From Siphonodentalium dalli (taxonomy: Eukaryota; Mollusca; Scaphopoda; Gadilida; Siphonodentaliidae), in NCBI GenBank assembly GCA_032622095.1, contig CP136063.1, positions 143,673,950 to 143,737,949 of the forward strand: 64,000 nt of DNA, read 5' to 3'. Numbering within the stretch: the stretch's first letter is position 1; every line of letters starts with the position of its first letter. The notes under the pieces are model-generated. The model was not told the origin of the DNA, did not search any database, and worked only from the letters and a program-made list of their open reading frames with translations. Made by a program: the position numbers and the translations under genes. Positions 1 to 12,195 of the stretch are shown one piece after another.

Positions 1-189
1 CACACACTTACCGAGTTATTTATTGTGAATCCTGCATGTTTATGGGATTCATATTTAGATTTAAATGATATTTCTATGAATTAAACACATGACATGAGCT
101 ATTAAATCATATATCATTGAATGCGAGACAATAATTTTTCACCGTATCCTGAATTTCTGATGCACCCAGTAAAACTGCAAAAGCTTAAT

Positions 190-800
190 TATACCCCCAC
201 TTTCGAAGAAAATGGGGGGTATTCTGGATTGACTGCGTCTGTCCGTCCGTCCGTCACGCTATCTCCGTCCGTTCGTCCGTCCGTCCATCCGACCTCATAA
301 CTCGAACTATGAACCGATTTCAATAATATTTTGTATGCAATCTCCTTATGACAGTCTCTCCGCGTGATGCTAATTGCTGTTCGGTCCGACTTTTCTTTTT
401 CAAGTTACGCCTCTTTTTCGACTTATTTTGACTTAGAAAATTCTGTCCGACTTAATAACTTTAACAAATATGAACCGATTTCAATAATTTTTTGGTATAC
501 ATGCTTCTCACAATACCCTCTCTACATGATGCGGCTAGGGATTGGCTCAGACTATTTTTCGTAATATTACACCTCATTTTCGACTTATTTTGACTTAGAA
601 AATTCTGTCTGACTTAATAACTTTAACAAATATGAACCGATTTCAATAATTTTTTCTGTACAAGCTTCTTGTGACACCATATCGATATTATTAGTCCGAA
701 TATTTCTTTAAAGTTAAAAATCTTTTTGGTTGAGTTTACGGATAATGCGGGTTGAATTTGCCACGGTGGGGGTATGCTAGCACTCGAGTGCACACCTCTT
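190..800. repeat. Interspersed repeat with CCGT microsatellite and ~162-bp internal units
   Basis: The block opens with a short hairpin (CCCCACTTTCGAAG against AAAATGGGG) and a degenerate (GTCC)n run at about 233-286. Two long internal copies beginning CGACTTATTTTGACTTAG lie at 419 and 581, 162 bp apart. A third, partial copy sharing ATGAACCGATTTCAATAAT starts near 308. It closes with a G-rich run near 765. The short ORFs across it contain repeat sequence and are not genes. Confidence 0.6.
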
Positions 801-1009
801 GTTAATTCTACATCTATTGCCAAATTGTTTTGTATTCCGATCAATGTTGTGCTCATGTCTTGAAAAAACATTCTAACCGAATAACAAAAAATCGAATTTA
901 GTAACTTATTTTATCATCTTTATGCTTAAAGTGATGTGAAACACTCCGGTAGGGTGATCAAATATAAATGGAGAATAATCTCGTTCAAAGTAGTAATTAT
1001 CCCATGCCA

Positions 1010-1695
1010 AATTGAAAATTTGCGGGGGATATAGGAATGGGTTCCGTCCGTCGGATTTTTGGTATATGAGTTCACCTGACCATTACCTATAATGAGTTTG
1101 CAAGCCAGGTCCAGCCAGATATTTTTACCGGAGTTATTGGACTTTGTTTATTATTTTGTCGAATTTACCAAATAGACGACGTCACAGGGCTCATTTCCAC
1201 AAATCTCAACGGATTTTAAAGATCTTTGGTATTTGAGTTCACCTGAACATTACCTAGAATGAGTTCGTAAGCCAGGTCCAGCCAGATATTTTCAGCAGAG
1301 TTATTGCACTTTGTTTATTTTGTGTGTGCAAATGGACGACGTAACAGGGCTCATTTCCACAAATGTCAACGGATTTCAAAGATTTTTGGTATATGAGTTC
1401 ACATGACCAGTATCTAGAACGAGTTTGCAAACCAGGTCCGGTCGGATATTTTCAGCAGAGTTATTGGACTTTGTTTATTATTTTTAGTGCAAATGGATGT
1501 CACATGGCTAATTTCCATAAATGTCAGTCTTAAAATGAGTTCGCAAGGCAGGCTTTTTGACAAAATTCCACCTCTTGTTGAGAATGCACTTCCTCCAACT
1601 GCACACTTCGGTGGAGAACGCAAACATTATTGAGAATGCACTTCCCTAACTGCACATTTCGGCGGGGGATACCGCCGTCTGCGACTCCTTGTTTT
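1010..1695. repeat. Second interspersed repeat, three ~160-bp units
   Basis: Three imperfect direct units start near 1055, 1221 and 1381. Each has a TTTGGTAT.TGAGTTCAC opening followed by an AGCCAGGTCC-like motif and GAGTTATTG.ACTTTG. The block opens with GCGGGGGATATAGG and ends GCGGGGGATACCGCC followed by a CTCCTTG tail, so its ends resemble each other. A further short duplication, GAGAATGCACTTCC, occurs at about 1581 and 1633. No coding capacity was seen. Confidence 0.6.
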
Positions 1696-3289
1696 TACAA
1701 ATATTATATCCAAATTGACAACACACGCCGTCATCCTTATATAATAATTAAATCCAGTGACTCTCGATGGTGAAATCATTTTCGTTAGTTTACCGGCGAT
1801 AGATGCGTCATAGTAAATATGTACAATTGAGCGTAGTTCAGACGATGTTTTCTATGGAGTGGCATGGTTGATTTGCATGAGATTTTCGGTGATGTTAGTA
1901 GAATGCTATATTCCTCCAGTTGGCATAGCGACTGGATACTAACTGATCAGTTTCACGCACCCAAACAAGTGCATAATATGTCTTTAAACGTGTCTTTAAT
2001 GTATTTTGTGCTTTCGAACCAGATAATAATAATTCTGAACCGGACTTCAGAGACTGAATCGGATTGTATCCACTGCAGAATGTGTTAAGGCAAAAGAAAA
2101 GAAAATTTGTGGTCGGGGTTATATGTGAGAACAAATTAGGGGCAGCTGGTATACAAGCGGGACATAATTTGTTTTTATAATATTTGTTAAGCTATTTATA
2201 CCTTTATTTTCTTGTAATTAATGAGGAAATTGAGCCAACAGAGAAACGTTTCCATTAGTTTTTAAATAAGTCAAATTTTTTATCAAGAAATCAACAGATA
2301 TTTTATCAGCACATTGGTTTTTGTTTACCAGATTATTATTTTTTAATTATATGATATGATACCAATTTGAAGAACTTTTGCCTAAACAGTTGTAGCATTT
2401 AACTGGTGGGTTGGGATGGGGGAGGGCAGTAAATGATTAATTCTTGCTATAAATTAATTGTTGATCATTTTCTTCTAAATGGAATTACAACACTTCCCCT
2501 ATTTTTAAAAACAATACTAGTACATATTTATCTGGCTCGGAACTGGTATATATTTTATAATGATTTTTCAAAAGAATGTCAACTTCTGTACAGGTCTCCA
2601 GAATTGTTTTTTTTAAATTTATTTATAGCAAAAAATTCTAATTTACTACCTAGCCCAATCGTCAGTTAACTGTTAAGCCTCCTTTGTTGTTGCACTTTAC
2701 ATCCCTCTTAATTCCTATATGACATACAGTCACACCTGGAAACAATTGCAACTCTAACTTTTGCTCTGAAGATTGCATGGAAATCCCAATCATTATTTTT
2801 TTATTCTAGTGAAAACTATTCCAAACTAAATCAAAGTTTTGCCAATTTACTATTTTTGGTGAGATTTAAAAGTGAGTAACATAAAACCATAAAAATTATT
2901 AATTGCCCTCTGAAAATTTTTGGTCAACCTATTGTTCATCAAAAATTATCTTAGGCAGATGCATGTTGATAATTTTTGGCAGTTATTAATAAAGTTCCAA
3001 AAGTGACAAAAACAAAGTTGGTTTGCTGTATTTGATTAAAATTTAGAGGTGAAATCTCTAAAAACTTTTAAGCTATTATAAAAGGTGGTATAAAAGGAGT
3101 GTTCAGATGTGTCCGTTGCCTCAGTCTGTAATCTGTACATGTTGCTTTGACACGATCCTTTGTCTGCATTAAGCCGTTCACACAAGCGCTTACTTTGCAT
3201 TATAACTCAGAGCTTCCGATTAAAGGCATGCATGGCCTTCGTGGTGGGTATTGTTGTTAAAATAGTCACATCCGCTAAAACCACCATAA
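1696..3289. other. AT-rich stretch, no gene recognised
   Basis: Open frames on both strands at 1864-2134 and 2433-2669 are short, of low complexity and show no domain. No tRNA, rRNA or clear repeat was seen. Confidence 0.5.
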
Positions 3290-4950
3290 ACAGAAAGAAT
3301 ATTAAAATATTGACATATTTTGTTCTTATACCAATCATAAATATCACGTAAATAGAATGTTATCGTCAAGTTCATACACTTTTTTTTATGTAAACAAAAG
3401 CCAAAAATGTTACCGAACCTAGTTTTTGTTTACATAACACAGCTTACAAACTTGACAGTACATGTAACATACTATTTATGTCAGATGTGACTACCCTCCG
3501 GAAAGGACATCCATGCCATAATAATATTATTGCAGCTAATAAGTTTGACAGTCACTTTTGGAAAAATTCCATATCAATATATCTGTAATAAATTAATTGT
3601 ATGATAATGTCAAATCCAAACATCTAAGACTTTATTGACATAAATACAAGTTGATTTCCCTTCGCTTCGAAGACAGGCGCCATGTTTATCGATTGAAAAC
3701 AAGAAACGTCGTGACTCGTGCCATATATGTATGTGTTATGGTTTGTTGCATTGAAAATAGAATCTGTTGTGTGTGTTAACAGAGGCATTACATCTGTCTG
3801 AACACCTTGGTATTATTGTCTATTTATCCAATTTCAACACAACGTTCTCTTCTGAATGCTACTTTAGAGTTTCTTCATTCAGTAGTTATTTTTTTCAAAT
3901 CCTGTTGTTTATCAAACAACATATTAAATCAGGAAGAAAAAAACACGGAATGAAGAAACTCTAAAGCTGCATTTTCTGTGAAGCGATATACAATCACAGT
4001 CTAAAACAGAACTTGACCGAAAATTGCTTTGCTTGCTTCCAGCATCTTCATTCTGTACCATTGTAACAGAGTTTATCTCTCCCGATCTGCACATTTCCCC
4101 CCTCCTCCCCCAGTGGGGAAGATAACCTAGGTTATCCCCCCACCTGCCTGAATTTTTCTTACTTTAAATGCTGTGGCCAGTTTGTTTCATTTTATCATTC
4201 AATATGACTATATGACTGAGTTCTATCATTGCTGGCAAGGAAGCATGTTTTTTCTTTGGCAGGGGCATTACAGTTCAGAATTAGGAATAGGCAATAATTG
4301 AAGTTCAGAGAATGTTCATAGAAAATTACCTAGTTTATCTCTTCCCATTATATGTTGATATAAATCAAAATTGAGACCGGGGGGGTTCAGGCTAGATACT
4401 CTAAGCAATTTTCCGCACACAAAATTCTGAACTGTAATGTCTCTGCCGAAGAAAATACATGTTTCCTTCTCACCAATGATATTTTTTCTAAGTCTTACTG
4501 AATGATAACTGCCACGCCTACATGTCAACGTAAGAAATATTGGGGGGGGGTATAACGGTATAACGAACTTGGTAATTTTGTTAATTTTCAATCAAAATTC
4601 TCGGCCCTTCAATTATTGCCTTTTACAGCCGCTAAAACAAAAAGAATATTAAAATATTGACAAATTTTTTCTCATACTGATCATATTTAGTATGTTATGG
4701 TCAAGTTCATATACTTTCTTATGTAAACAAAAGCCAAAAATGTTACAGAACCTGGATTTTGTTTACATAACACAGCGTACAAACTTGACAATAACATAGA
4801 GTTTAGAGTTTCTTCATTCAGTGTTTATTTATTCAAAAGGCTCTTGCATATCAAACAACATAAACAGGAAAAAATAAACACTGAATGAAGAAATTATAAA
4901 GCTGAATTTTCTGTGGTTACTCATAGGCATCTGTTGAATTCAGGGTTTTT
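3290..4950. repeat. Duplicated block with two MITE-like hairpins
   Basis: The stretch at about 3297-3475 (AGAATATTAAAATATTGAC, then TATGTAAACAAAAGCC and TTTTGTTTACATAACACAGC) is repeated at about 4632-4795. Each copy is followed by an imperfect hairpin whose arms contain GAGTTTCTTCATTCAGT and its complement, at about 3865-3965 and 4801-4902. Similar sequence follows each hairpin (GTGAAGCGATA.ACAATCAC). This is a segmental duplication of a non-autonomous hairpin element. The frame at 3767-3964 is hairpin sequence. Confidence 0.55.
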
Positions 4951-6540
4951 TATTATTCATGTATTTTTATTGAAAATGACTGCACGGTGAAGCGATACAC
5001 AATCACCGTCTAAAACAGATCTAGACCGAAAATTGCTTTGCTTCCAGTGTTTTCGATCTATACTGTTGTAAAAGTTTATCTCCCGCCTGCGCATCCCCAC
5101 CCACAACCCCCGTCTGAATTTGTTCTTTAATACCTCAACAACTAATGGGCAGATAGACTAATTTTATCATTCAATATGACTATGCGACTAAGAAAAAACC
5201 TATCATTGGTGACAAGAAAGCAAGTGTTCTTTGTCAAGGAGGCAAATTTTCATTGAAAATTACTAAGTTTATCACTCCCCCCCCCCCCCATCTGAATTTG
5301 TTTTTGCCTCAACATCCAACAGCCAATTAGTCTCATTTTATCATTCAATATGACTTTGCGACTAAGAAAAAGTATCATTGGCAACAAGGAAGCATGTATT
5401 TTCTGTGAAATAGGCAATGTATTTTCAGTGAAAGAGGCAATAATTATAGTTTGGAGAATTTTCATTGAAAATTTCCTATTTATCCCCTATCCCCCCCCCC
5501 TCATTGGCAACAAGGAACATGTATTTTCTGTGAAAAGGCCAATAATAGAAGTCTTGCCAACCCAAACCCCCTGAATTTTTTTTTACTACAATATCTTATT
5601 TTCATTAAAAATTACCTACATGTAGCTTCTGCCATAGATCATGCCATGAATCTCTACTCTGGCTAACACCTGTAGAGATCATATTCCACCAGTACGAAAC
5701 CTTGGAACTTTTTGAAGTTTTGACATGGAACCTTATAAAGTCGAAAAAATAATACAGGGAATATATTTCTTAATTATTATCTGTTCCTTACTAATGCACT
5801 TTACTGTAGGTGAAGGTCCCAACTCGAAATTTCATGTTGAAAGCGGATTTTTGAGAGATTTTGCTTTGCTTTGCTGACAATTATAGCATTTCTACTGGGT
5901 AAATAATTCAATGTTTATTGTGATATCGGGTCACAAAGGTCATAGAAAAACATGCAATTTTGAGTTGGGACATTCACCCATTGTGAAACTTGTACATTAT
6001 TAAGGAACGGATAATAGCTGAGAAATATATTCCCCGCGTTATTGTTAGAGTTTATAATATCCCCTGTCAAAACTTCAAAAAGTTCAAAGGTTTCGTATTA
6101 GTGGAATATGATCTCTACGGGCATTAGACAGAGTAGAGAGTCATGGCATGATCTACCTCTTCCGAAGAAAAACATGGGTTTTTCCGAAGAAAAACCTGCC
6201 ACTACATGTTAAGGTAAGAAAAATTCATGAGGGTGGATCAACTAAGTAATTTTCAATAAAAATTCTCCGCACCTCTTTAATAGAATATACATGCTTCCTT
6301 GTCGCCAACAATAGTTTTTTTAGTCGCATAGTCATATGAATGATAAAATTAGACTAACTGTTGAGGTAAATTTCAGGCGGGAGGGGAAGATAAACAAGGT
6401 AATTTTCATTGAAAATTCTCCAAACTTTAAATATTGACTCTTTCACAGAAAAAAACATGCTTCCTTGATGCCATTGATCGTTTTACTTAGTCGCATATTC
6501 ATATTGAAAGATAAAATGAGACTGACTTAACTGGCCATGA
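4150..6540. repeat. Tandem and inverted modules forming a fold-back structure
   Basis: A module with ATTTTATCATTCAATATGAC, a GCGACTAAG motif and a GGCAACAAGGAAGCATG-like motif occurs forward near 4190, 5165 and 5338, and as its reverse complement near 4450-4510, 6285-6345 and 6450-6520. Nested inside is an inverted pair at about 5634-5830 and 5970-6156 (ATGATCTCTAC, TTTCGTA.T, CTTTTTGAAGTTTTGAC and complements), separated by about 140 bp. A C-run lies at 5278-5289. The whole is a fold-back-type repeat; no transposase frame was seen. Confidence 0.55.
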
Positions 6541-8289
6541 GATGCTGTGGTAGTGATTGCTCTCGCACTCGTAGCAATTGTACTTTTCAATTCACAGGTG
6601 CTAAAATTCGCACCCATCCCTCTTCACAAAATTATAATGACGACTGTAATTGTTGGTTCAATATTGAACTATTTTATTTAACTATTTTAAGGTTTATTTA
6701 CATCTTTTACCATCTCAGTTTGACTATGGCCTATTGCAGTGTAACTAGACATAGTCTAGTCTACTGTAACTTTTTGTTTGAGCAAAGACGCCTTTTGCAG
6801 TTTTAGTGTGGGTGCCGTATTGCACCCGTCTTCTGCGTTGCGGGAGCCAATAACTGCTCTTGCTGTGTTTTCCTCATGGAGAGGTCTGGGGGTTACCCCA
6901 GTTTATCTCCCCCAGGGGAGGGAAGATGCCGTAGCACATCATCATTGAAAATGAGGAATTTACCAAACAACTGCAGACCTAAACGCGCAATATGTATGGA
7001 TGTCATTAAAACGAGTAAAATATAAATTAAAAAATAAGCCACATTTTATATAGTTGCCGGGGTATAAAATGATAGATACATGCATGAGTCAAAGACACCT
7101 GTATGGAAACGCTTCTATCATCGAACCCTTCCATGACTGGAGCTTCCTGAAATTTTGTGAAAACTCTGTACCAATGCATTCTGTTATGTATGCCAGTCTC
7201 CCATCAGGAGCCTTGCATATACAGTAATGCTCTAATTAATCGACCCCTTAACCACAGCATAATTATGGGTAACTTTTCAGGATTTAGTCGGAAATATGGC
7301 TTGTTGCCATTCATCGGAAAGCTCTCGGGGAGACATTTTAAAATCAACAAGTCCTTCCATTATCAAAACTATTTTGGAGATTTTACTATCCTGGTTACAG
7401 CACTGGAAAATCCTTCATTTCTCTCTAGTATTTAAAATATTAGGAATAGTCTTGTGAAATGAAGTCTCAATTTTAGAGGCATATATGACTAAAAAATACT
7501 TAACTGATACATCTGGAAAAAGGTTTTCTGTTCTGTAATCAGGATAGTAAAATTTACGTAACAGATATGACAATGGAAGGACTTTTGATATGGAATTTCT
7601 TATACATGTATGATAAACAACCTTGAAAGCCATAAATTGAGTATTTTACCACATTTTCACAAAATTTATTTCACAATATTCACCAATATCCCCATTTGTA
7701 GGTCCTTTTTATTTTTAATATGTTGTTTATCATGGGTTAATGTACTTATTCTAGATAAGAAATATCATGCTGCAATTAATTGGAGGTTTGGCACTTTTTT
7801 CATAACTGCACCAGACTGTAATGGACAAATTATACACCTCATTATTATTTGAAATGTTTTGTTGCTATTCACATCAGCTGTTCACATGTGAGAAAGTAAG
7901 AGTGAGACAATCGCTCATTATTTTTATATTCAGAATTTCATTGTAACCACAAATGACTATGTATACATATTAAGTTTTAATATACACAGCATCCTGCCCA
8001 TTCTAGGCATGGTATATGCTAAATGTCAAATGCATAACTGTTATATTACATTTGTGTTCAATATGAAATAAAGATAATGAATCACCAATACAGTTTTCTC
8101 GTGGATTGATTATCCTGTTTTCCTATGAAACCCATAGCCTTTGTTAATTTGCCTATGTGATGAATGGGGTAGATTGTTGCAGGGATTGTATCTGTAATTA
8201 TATTAGAGTTGAACCGTATGACCATTGTTGTCTTTGTCACTCTTGCCCAATGATTCACATTCCCATGAATGGGTTGGATGGGGGTACCA
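6541..8289. other. No gene recognised
   Basis: AT-rich sequence. Frames at 6537-6806, 7157-7435 and 7610-7852 are short and show no domain. A small hairpin-like stretch (GTAACTAGACATAGTCTAGTC) lies near 6739. Confidence 0.45.
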
Positions 8290-8690
8290 TGGTGGGGGGG
8301 GGGGTGATTTGCATCTACTCATCAAAGTGTACACAATCGTACACAAAAAGGGTACTTTTCTACACTTAAAAGAGTAGTAGAATTTGTGTGAATAAATATA
8401 CTCATAAAAGTGTAGATATGGTAAGTACACTTTATGTGTACAGAACTACTCTTACAGAGTACACCAATCTCTACACATTTGTGTACCCCATTTCTACACA
8501 ATATTGTGTGGGAAAGTGTAAAATTATACACCACGAAAGAGTAACCACACTTACACAAATAGAGTAATTTTTACTCTTACTCTATTTCTACTCTTTAAAG
8601 GATTGGATCAACTTTTACCAATAAAGAGTAGCCATTCTACTCTATTGTGTAGATTTTCTACACTTATGTTTTTTCAGTGTATGAAGTGTA
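8290..8690. repeat. Dense TACAC/GTGTA and ACTCT/AGAGT motif block
   Basis: Over about 380 bp the words GTGTA, TACAC, AGAGTA and TACTCT recur every few bases in both orientations, giving many overlapping short inverted repeats. It starts after a G-run at about 8295. It behaves like the interior of a MITE built from self-complementary short motifs. Frames across it are motif-driven and not coding. Confidence 0.5.
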
Positions 8691-9939
8691 TAGGTATAAT
8701 TTCCTCGTCGTTGCAGAAGATAGGTTTGTATTATCGTGGTTATCGTATTTCTGACGCAAGGTCATACCACGCAGTTGACAGTTTTATATGTGTAGGAACG
8801 ACCGTGCAGGTAGCTTATTTTATCTGGAATCTCTCCAGTGTGCGTAAACTACTGACATTTTGCAAGTAACTGACGAGCTTGTCCAGATACATTAAGGTTA
8901 CCTGATCTTTTCGTGGATCACAAATCTCATGCCACCGAGGCCCCATTTGAGAACGTAGTAAGTATCAAGTTACATTAATCAAACGTTATTCCAACAAGAA
9001 AACATACGTATACATTTTAAAGACATTATATATTGTTGAAACAGGTTAATTAACATAAAATTGATATGGTATGTTATCGGAGATTTGGAGGCAAGTTATA
9101 CTGGTTGTAAACGGAGACGACAGGAAACTATAAGTTTGTTCCCAAGAAAGATGATACACAATATGGTCATAAAGTGGTAACATGTATATAATAAGTTATC
9201 GTAAAGACCTCTTTCACTAAATCAGCATTTGACCAAGATCTATCTTGTGTCTGGTTGTTGTTGTTATTGTTGTTGTTGGACATACAGTGCTTAATTGATT
9301 ATGTTCTCGCTATTGTATTGACAAGTATGAAAGGTAGATGTGGATAAATGTGTGGAGTAAGGTGGTATGATATATATGGTGCGGGAGATAAGGCGAGGGT
9401 AGTAAACATGGAACATAAATATAGAAGATACGTCACCATTGTAACCAGCACACAGTGGAGTTTATCGGAGTTTCAAGTTGATTGAGCATTTTGTTGAATA
9501 CATATATAGCATAACACAAGATTGTGAACTGGTTAACTTTATTCTACGAGTTTGTTGTGACGCGATGGCAAAAGAGAATAGTACATTCGAGTTTTATCTC
9601 GCGGCATGACAAACCTGTGCAATAACTATTTAACCTGTTCACGCCACAGCGTCGTTCTTTGTTTATTGTACATCCTATAGACTGTATATTGCAAATTATA
9701 CTAAACTTGATGTTACTACTATCTGATATAATTAAACACATTAGTAATTTAGACGGAGTATTCCTCAGTATAGTGAAGGCCCTTACTGTTATAGTTGAAG
9801 TCGTTGTCAACGCAAAATACGTTTGTATTGTTCAAGGACAATACAAATTTGAATGTTTGGAAACCATCGTTCGCAAAAATAAAGCAATGGGTATGCAATA
9901 AAGAAAGGTTATCATCCGAGTACATCTAATTATATTTAA
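8691..9939. other. No gene recognised
   Basis: Includes a degenerate (GTT)n microsatellite at about 9251-9277. The opposed frames at 9544-9810 and 9659-9901 overlap each other and carry no domain. Confidence 0.45.
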
Positions 9940-10702
9940 CTAGCAGATGACCCGACATCGTCCGGGCTTTGACCTTGAATTGACCATTTTGAAGGTCAAG
10001 GTCAGGTCGGGGTAACGATTTTACCCGTCCAAAACACTCCCCGGACAAAAGTATCCCTAGGTATAAAATTTCGTCGAAATCCGTCCGTTTTACCCGATTT
10101 GACTTTGAATTGACAATTTTGAAGGTCAAGGTCAGGTCGGGGTCACGATTTGACCCGTCGAAAACACTCCGCCGACAAAAGTATCCATAGGTATAAAATT
10201 TCTTTTTTTATTTTATTTGAGTTAATTCTGCCTTTTTAATCAAGAGAAATGATGGTACCAGTCCCGCGATGGTACCCGTTCCTAAAAGAGGTACGTTTGT
10301 GGATACCCGTTTCAAGGTGAAGATCACCTCGGGCGGAAAAACTTACCCGATGAAAAGTACGAAGACAGACATAAGAATCAGACAACACGCTGATGTCTGG
10401 ATACAGACACACTCACGTCTGGCCCCAGACATACGAATCACACTACACGCATACGCTCTTTATCAACGACACTGCGGATACGAACGCTCTTTAACTATCA
10501 ACGCGATTAATCCCACAGTGCCAATGACGGTCATTTTGGTGACTGGGATTGGAGAAGGGTGCTGGGAGCTTCTCCAAAACGGCGGTAAACACAGCCCGTG
10601 GGTTTTTAACCTTAGATTGGAAGTTTGAGCTCAATCGGTCCAGCCGTTTTCCTGGCCATAGCTAACAGACAAACAAACAGAAGTCCCAAAATATATATTA
10701 GA
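9940..10702 (-). mobile_element. Non-autonomous Helitron, complete
   Basis: Read on the minus strand, it begins TCTAATATATATTTTGGG after an A at 10703. It ends with a stem-loop (CCCGGACGATGTCGGG) followed by a short spacer and CTAG at 9940-9943, with T as the next base. This matches Helitron rules: 5' TC, 3' hairpin plus CTRR, insertion between A and T, no target-site duplication. The interior holds repeated blocks around TTCAAGGTCAA and GACCTTGAC. It has no Rep/helicase ORF, so it would need a partner for mobility. Confidence 0.75.
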
Positions 10703-10785
10703 TAGATATCATATCCGATTTGATACAACAACAAAGTCAGACTGAATTCATGGGAGGCTTCGCTTGTAAGATATATATATATATA

Positions 10786-11521
10786 TCTATTATATATTTT
10801 GGAAGATCTGTCTGTGTGTGTGTCTGTGTGTGTGTCTGTAATCGATGGACTCGAAAACGGCCGACACGATTTCGATGAAACTTGGTATGTGGGGATATTT
10901 TCGGCCGAGGAGTGACATGGGCCTATTAAATTGACCGTGCGACGTGACTTTGACCTTGAAATCGGGTAATTTCAAGGTCAAACGCCCGAATATCACGGGA
11001 TTTCGATGAAACTTGGTATGTGGGGTTACCTTCGGCCGGGGAGTGGCATAAACCTATTAATTTGCCCGTGCGACGTGACCTTGAAATCGGATCATTTCAA
11101 GGTCAAACGCCCGAATATCATTGGATTTCGATGAAACTTGGTATGTGGGGGTACTTCCGTATGGGAAGTCTCATAAGCATATTCATTTGCCCGTGCGACG
11201 TGACTTTGACCTTGAAATCGAATCAATTCAAGGTCAAATCGCCAATTTTGATGGGATTTCGACGAAATTTTATACATAGGGTTACTTTTGTCCACTGAGT
11301 GTTTTGGACGCGTCAAATCGTGACCCCGACCTGATCTTGACCTTCAAAATGATCAATTCAAGGTCAAATCGGGTAAAGCGGATGGATTTCGACGGGCACG
11401 TTTGTCGGGTACTTTTGTCCGGGCAGTGTTTTTGGACTGGTCAAATCGTGACCCACTTGACCTTGACCTTCAAAATGGACAATTCAAGGTCAAAGCCCGG
11501 ACGAAGTCGTTCACCTTCTAG
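10786..11521 (+). mobile_element. Non-autonomous Helitron
   Basis: Starts TCTATTATATATTTTGG after an A, followed by a TG-rich microsatellite at about 10808-10838. It carries tandem units of about 130 bp around GATTTCGATGAAACTTGG and CAAGGTCAAACGCCCG. It ends at CTAG (11518-11521); the 3' stem CCCGGACGAAGTCG is decayed on its right side. Closely similar to the copy at 50975-51580. Confidence 0.7.
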
Positions 11522-12127
11522 TAATAGATATATTTTGGGACTTCTGTTTGTTTGTCTGTTAGCTATGGCCGGGAAAACTGCCGGACGGATTGAGCCCAAA
11601 CTTCCTATCTAAGGGTAAAATCCCAGATGAATTGTCATCACACCGCTTCTGAGAATGTCAGAGCACTCCTTTTCCATTCCCCCGGCACCGCAATGGGAAT
11701 TCATGGGTTAATCGCGTGATAGTTAAAGAGCGTTCGTATCCGCAGTGTTGTGTGATTCTTACGTCTGTGTTCGTACTTAGGGTTCCTAGGAATGGGGGAG
11801 ATTTTCATCGGGTCAGTTTTTCCGCCCGATGTGACCTTCACCTTAAAACGGGTACCCACAAATGATATATATGTATGTGTGTGTCCGTTATATACTCGAT
11901 GGACCAGTCAAATTGTGAACCCGACCAGACCTTGACCTTCAAAATGATAAATGCAAGGTAAAATCCGGCGGATTTCGACGAAATTTGATACCTAGGTGTA
12001 CTATTGTCCGGGGAGTGTTTTGAACGGGTCAAATCGTGACCCCGACCTGACCTTGACCTTGAAAATTGTCAATTCAAGATCAAATCGCGCCTTTCCGTAC
12101 CCGGACGAAGTCGGGTTACACTTCTAG
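11522..12127 (+). mobile_element. Helitron abutting the previous one, composite
   Basis: Begins directly after the preceding CTAG with an ATATATTTTGGGACTTCTG-type head. It ends in the intact stem CCCGGACGAAGTCGGG, spacer, then CTAG at 12124-12127 followed by T. About 350 bp of its front (GCTATGGCCGGGAAAACTG and onward) is inverted relative to the corresponding part of the minus-strand Helitron at 9940-10702. A second head-like TATATGTATGTGTGTG at about 11866 suggests a copy inserted in a copy. Confidence 0.6.
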
Positions 12128-12148
12128 TATATATATATATATATATAG

Positions 12149-12193
<45 letters not shown>
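12128..12193. repeat. (TA)n microsatellite
   Basis: About 65 bp of alternating TA interrupted once by AGC near 12147. It lies directly at the 3' CTAG of the Helitron. Confidence 0.9.

Positions 12194-12195
<2 letters not shown>

Noticed and set aside
300-1560. CRISPR-like array
   Set aside because: The ~160-bp units are long, diverged and directly adjacent, with no short repeat and spacer structure, in a eukaryotic context.
1864-2134. Overlapping opposed frames as a small gene
   Set aside because: No domain, no codon-use contrast, and neither strand is favoured.
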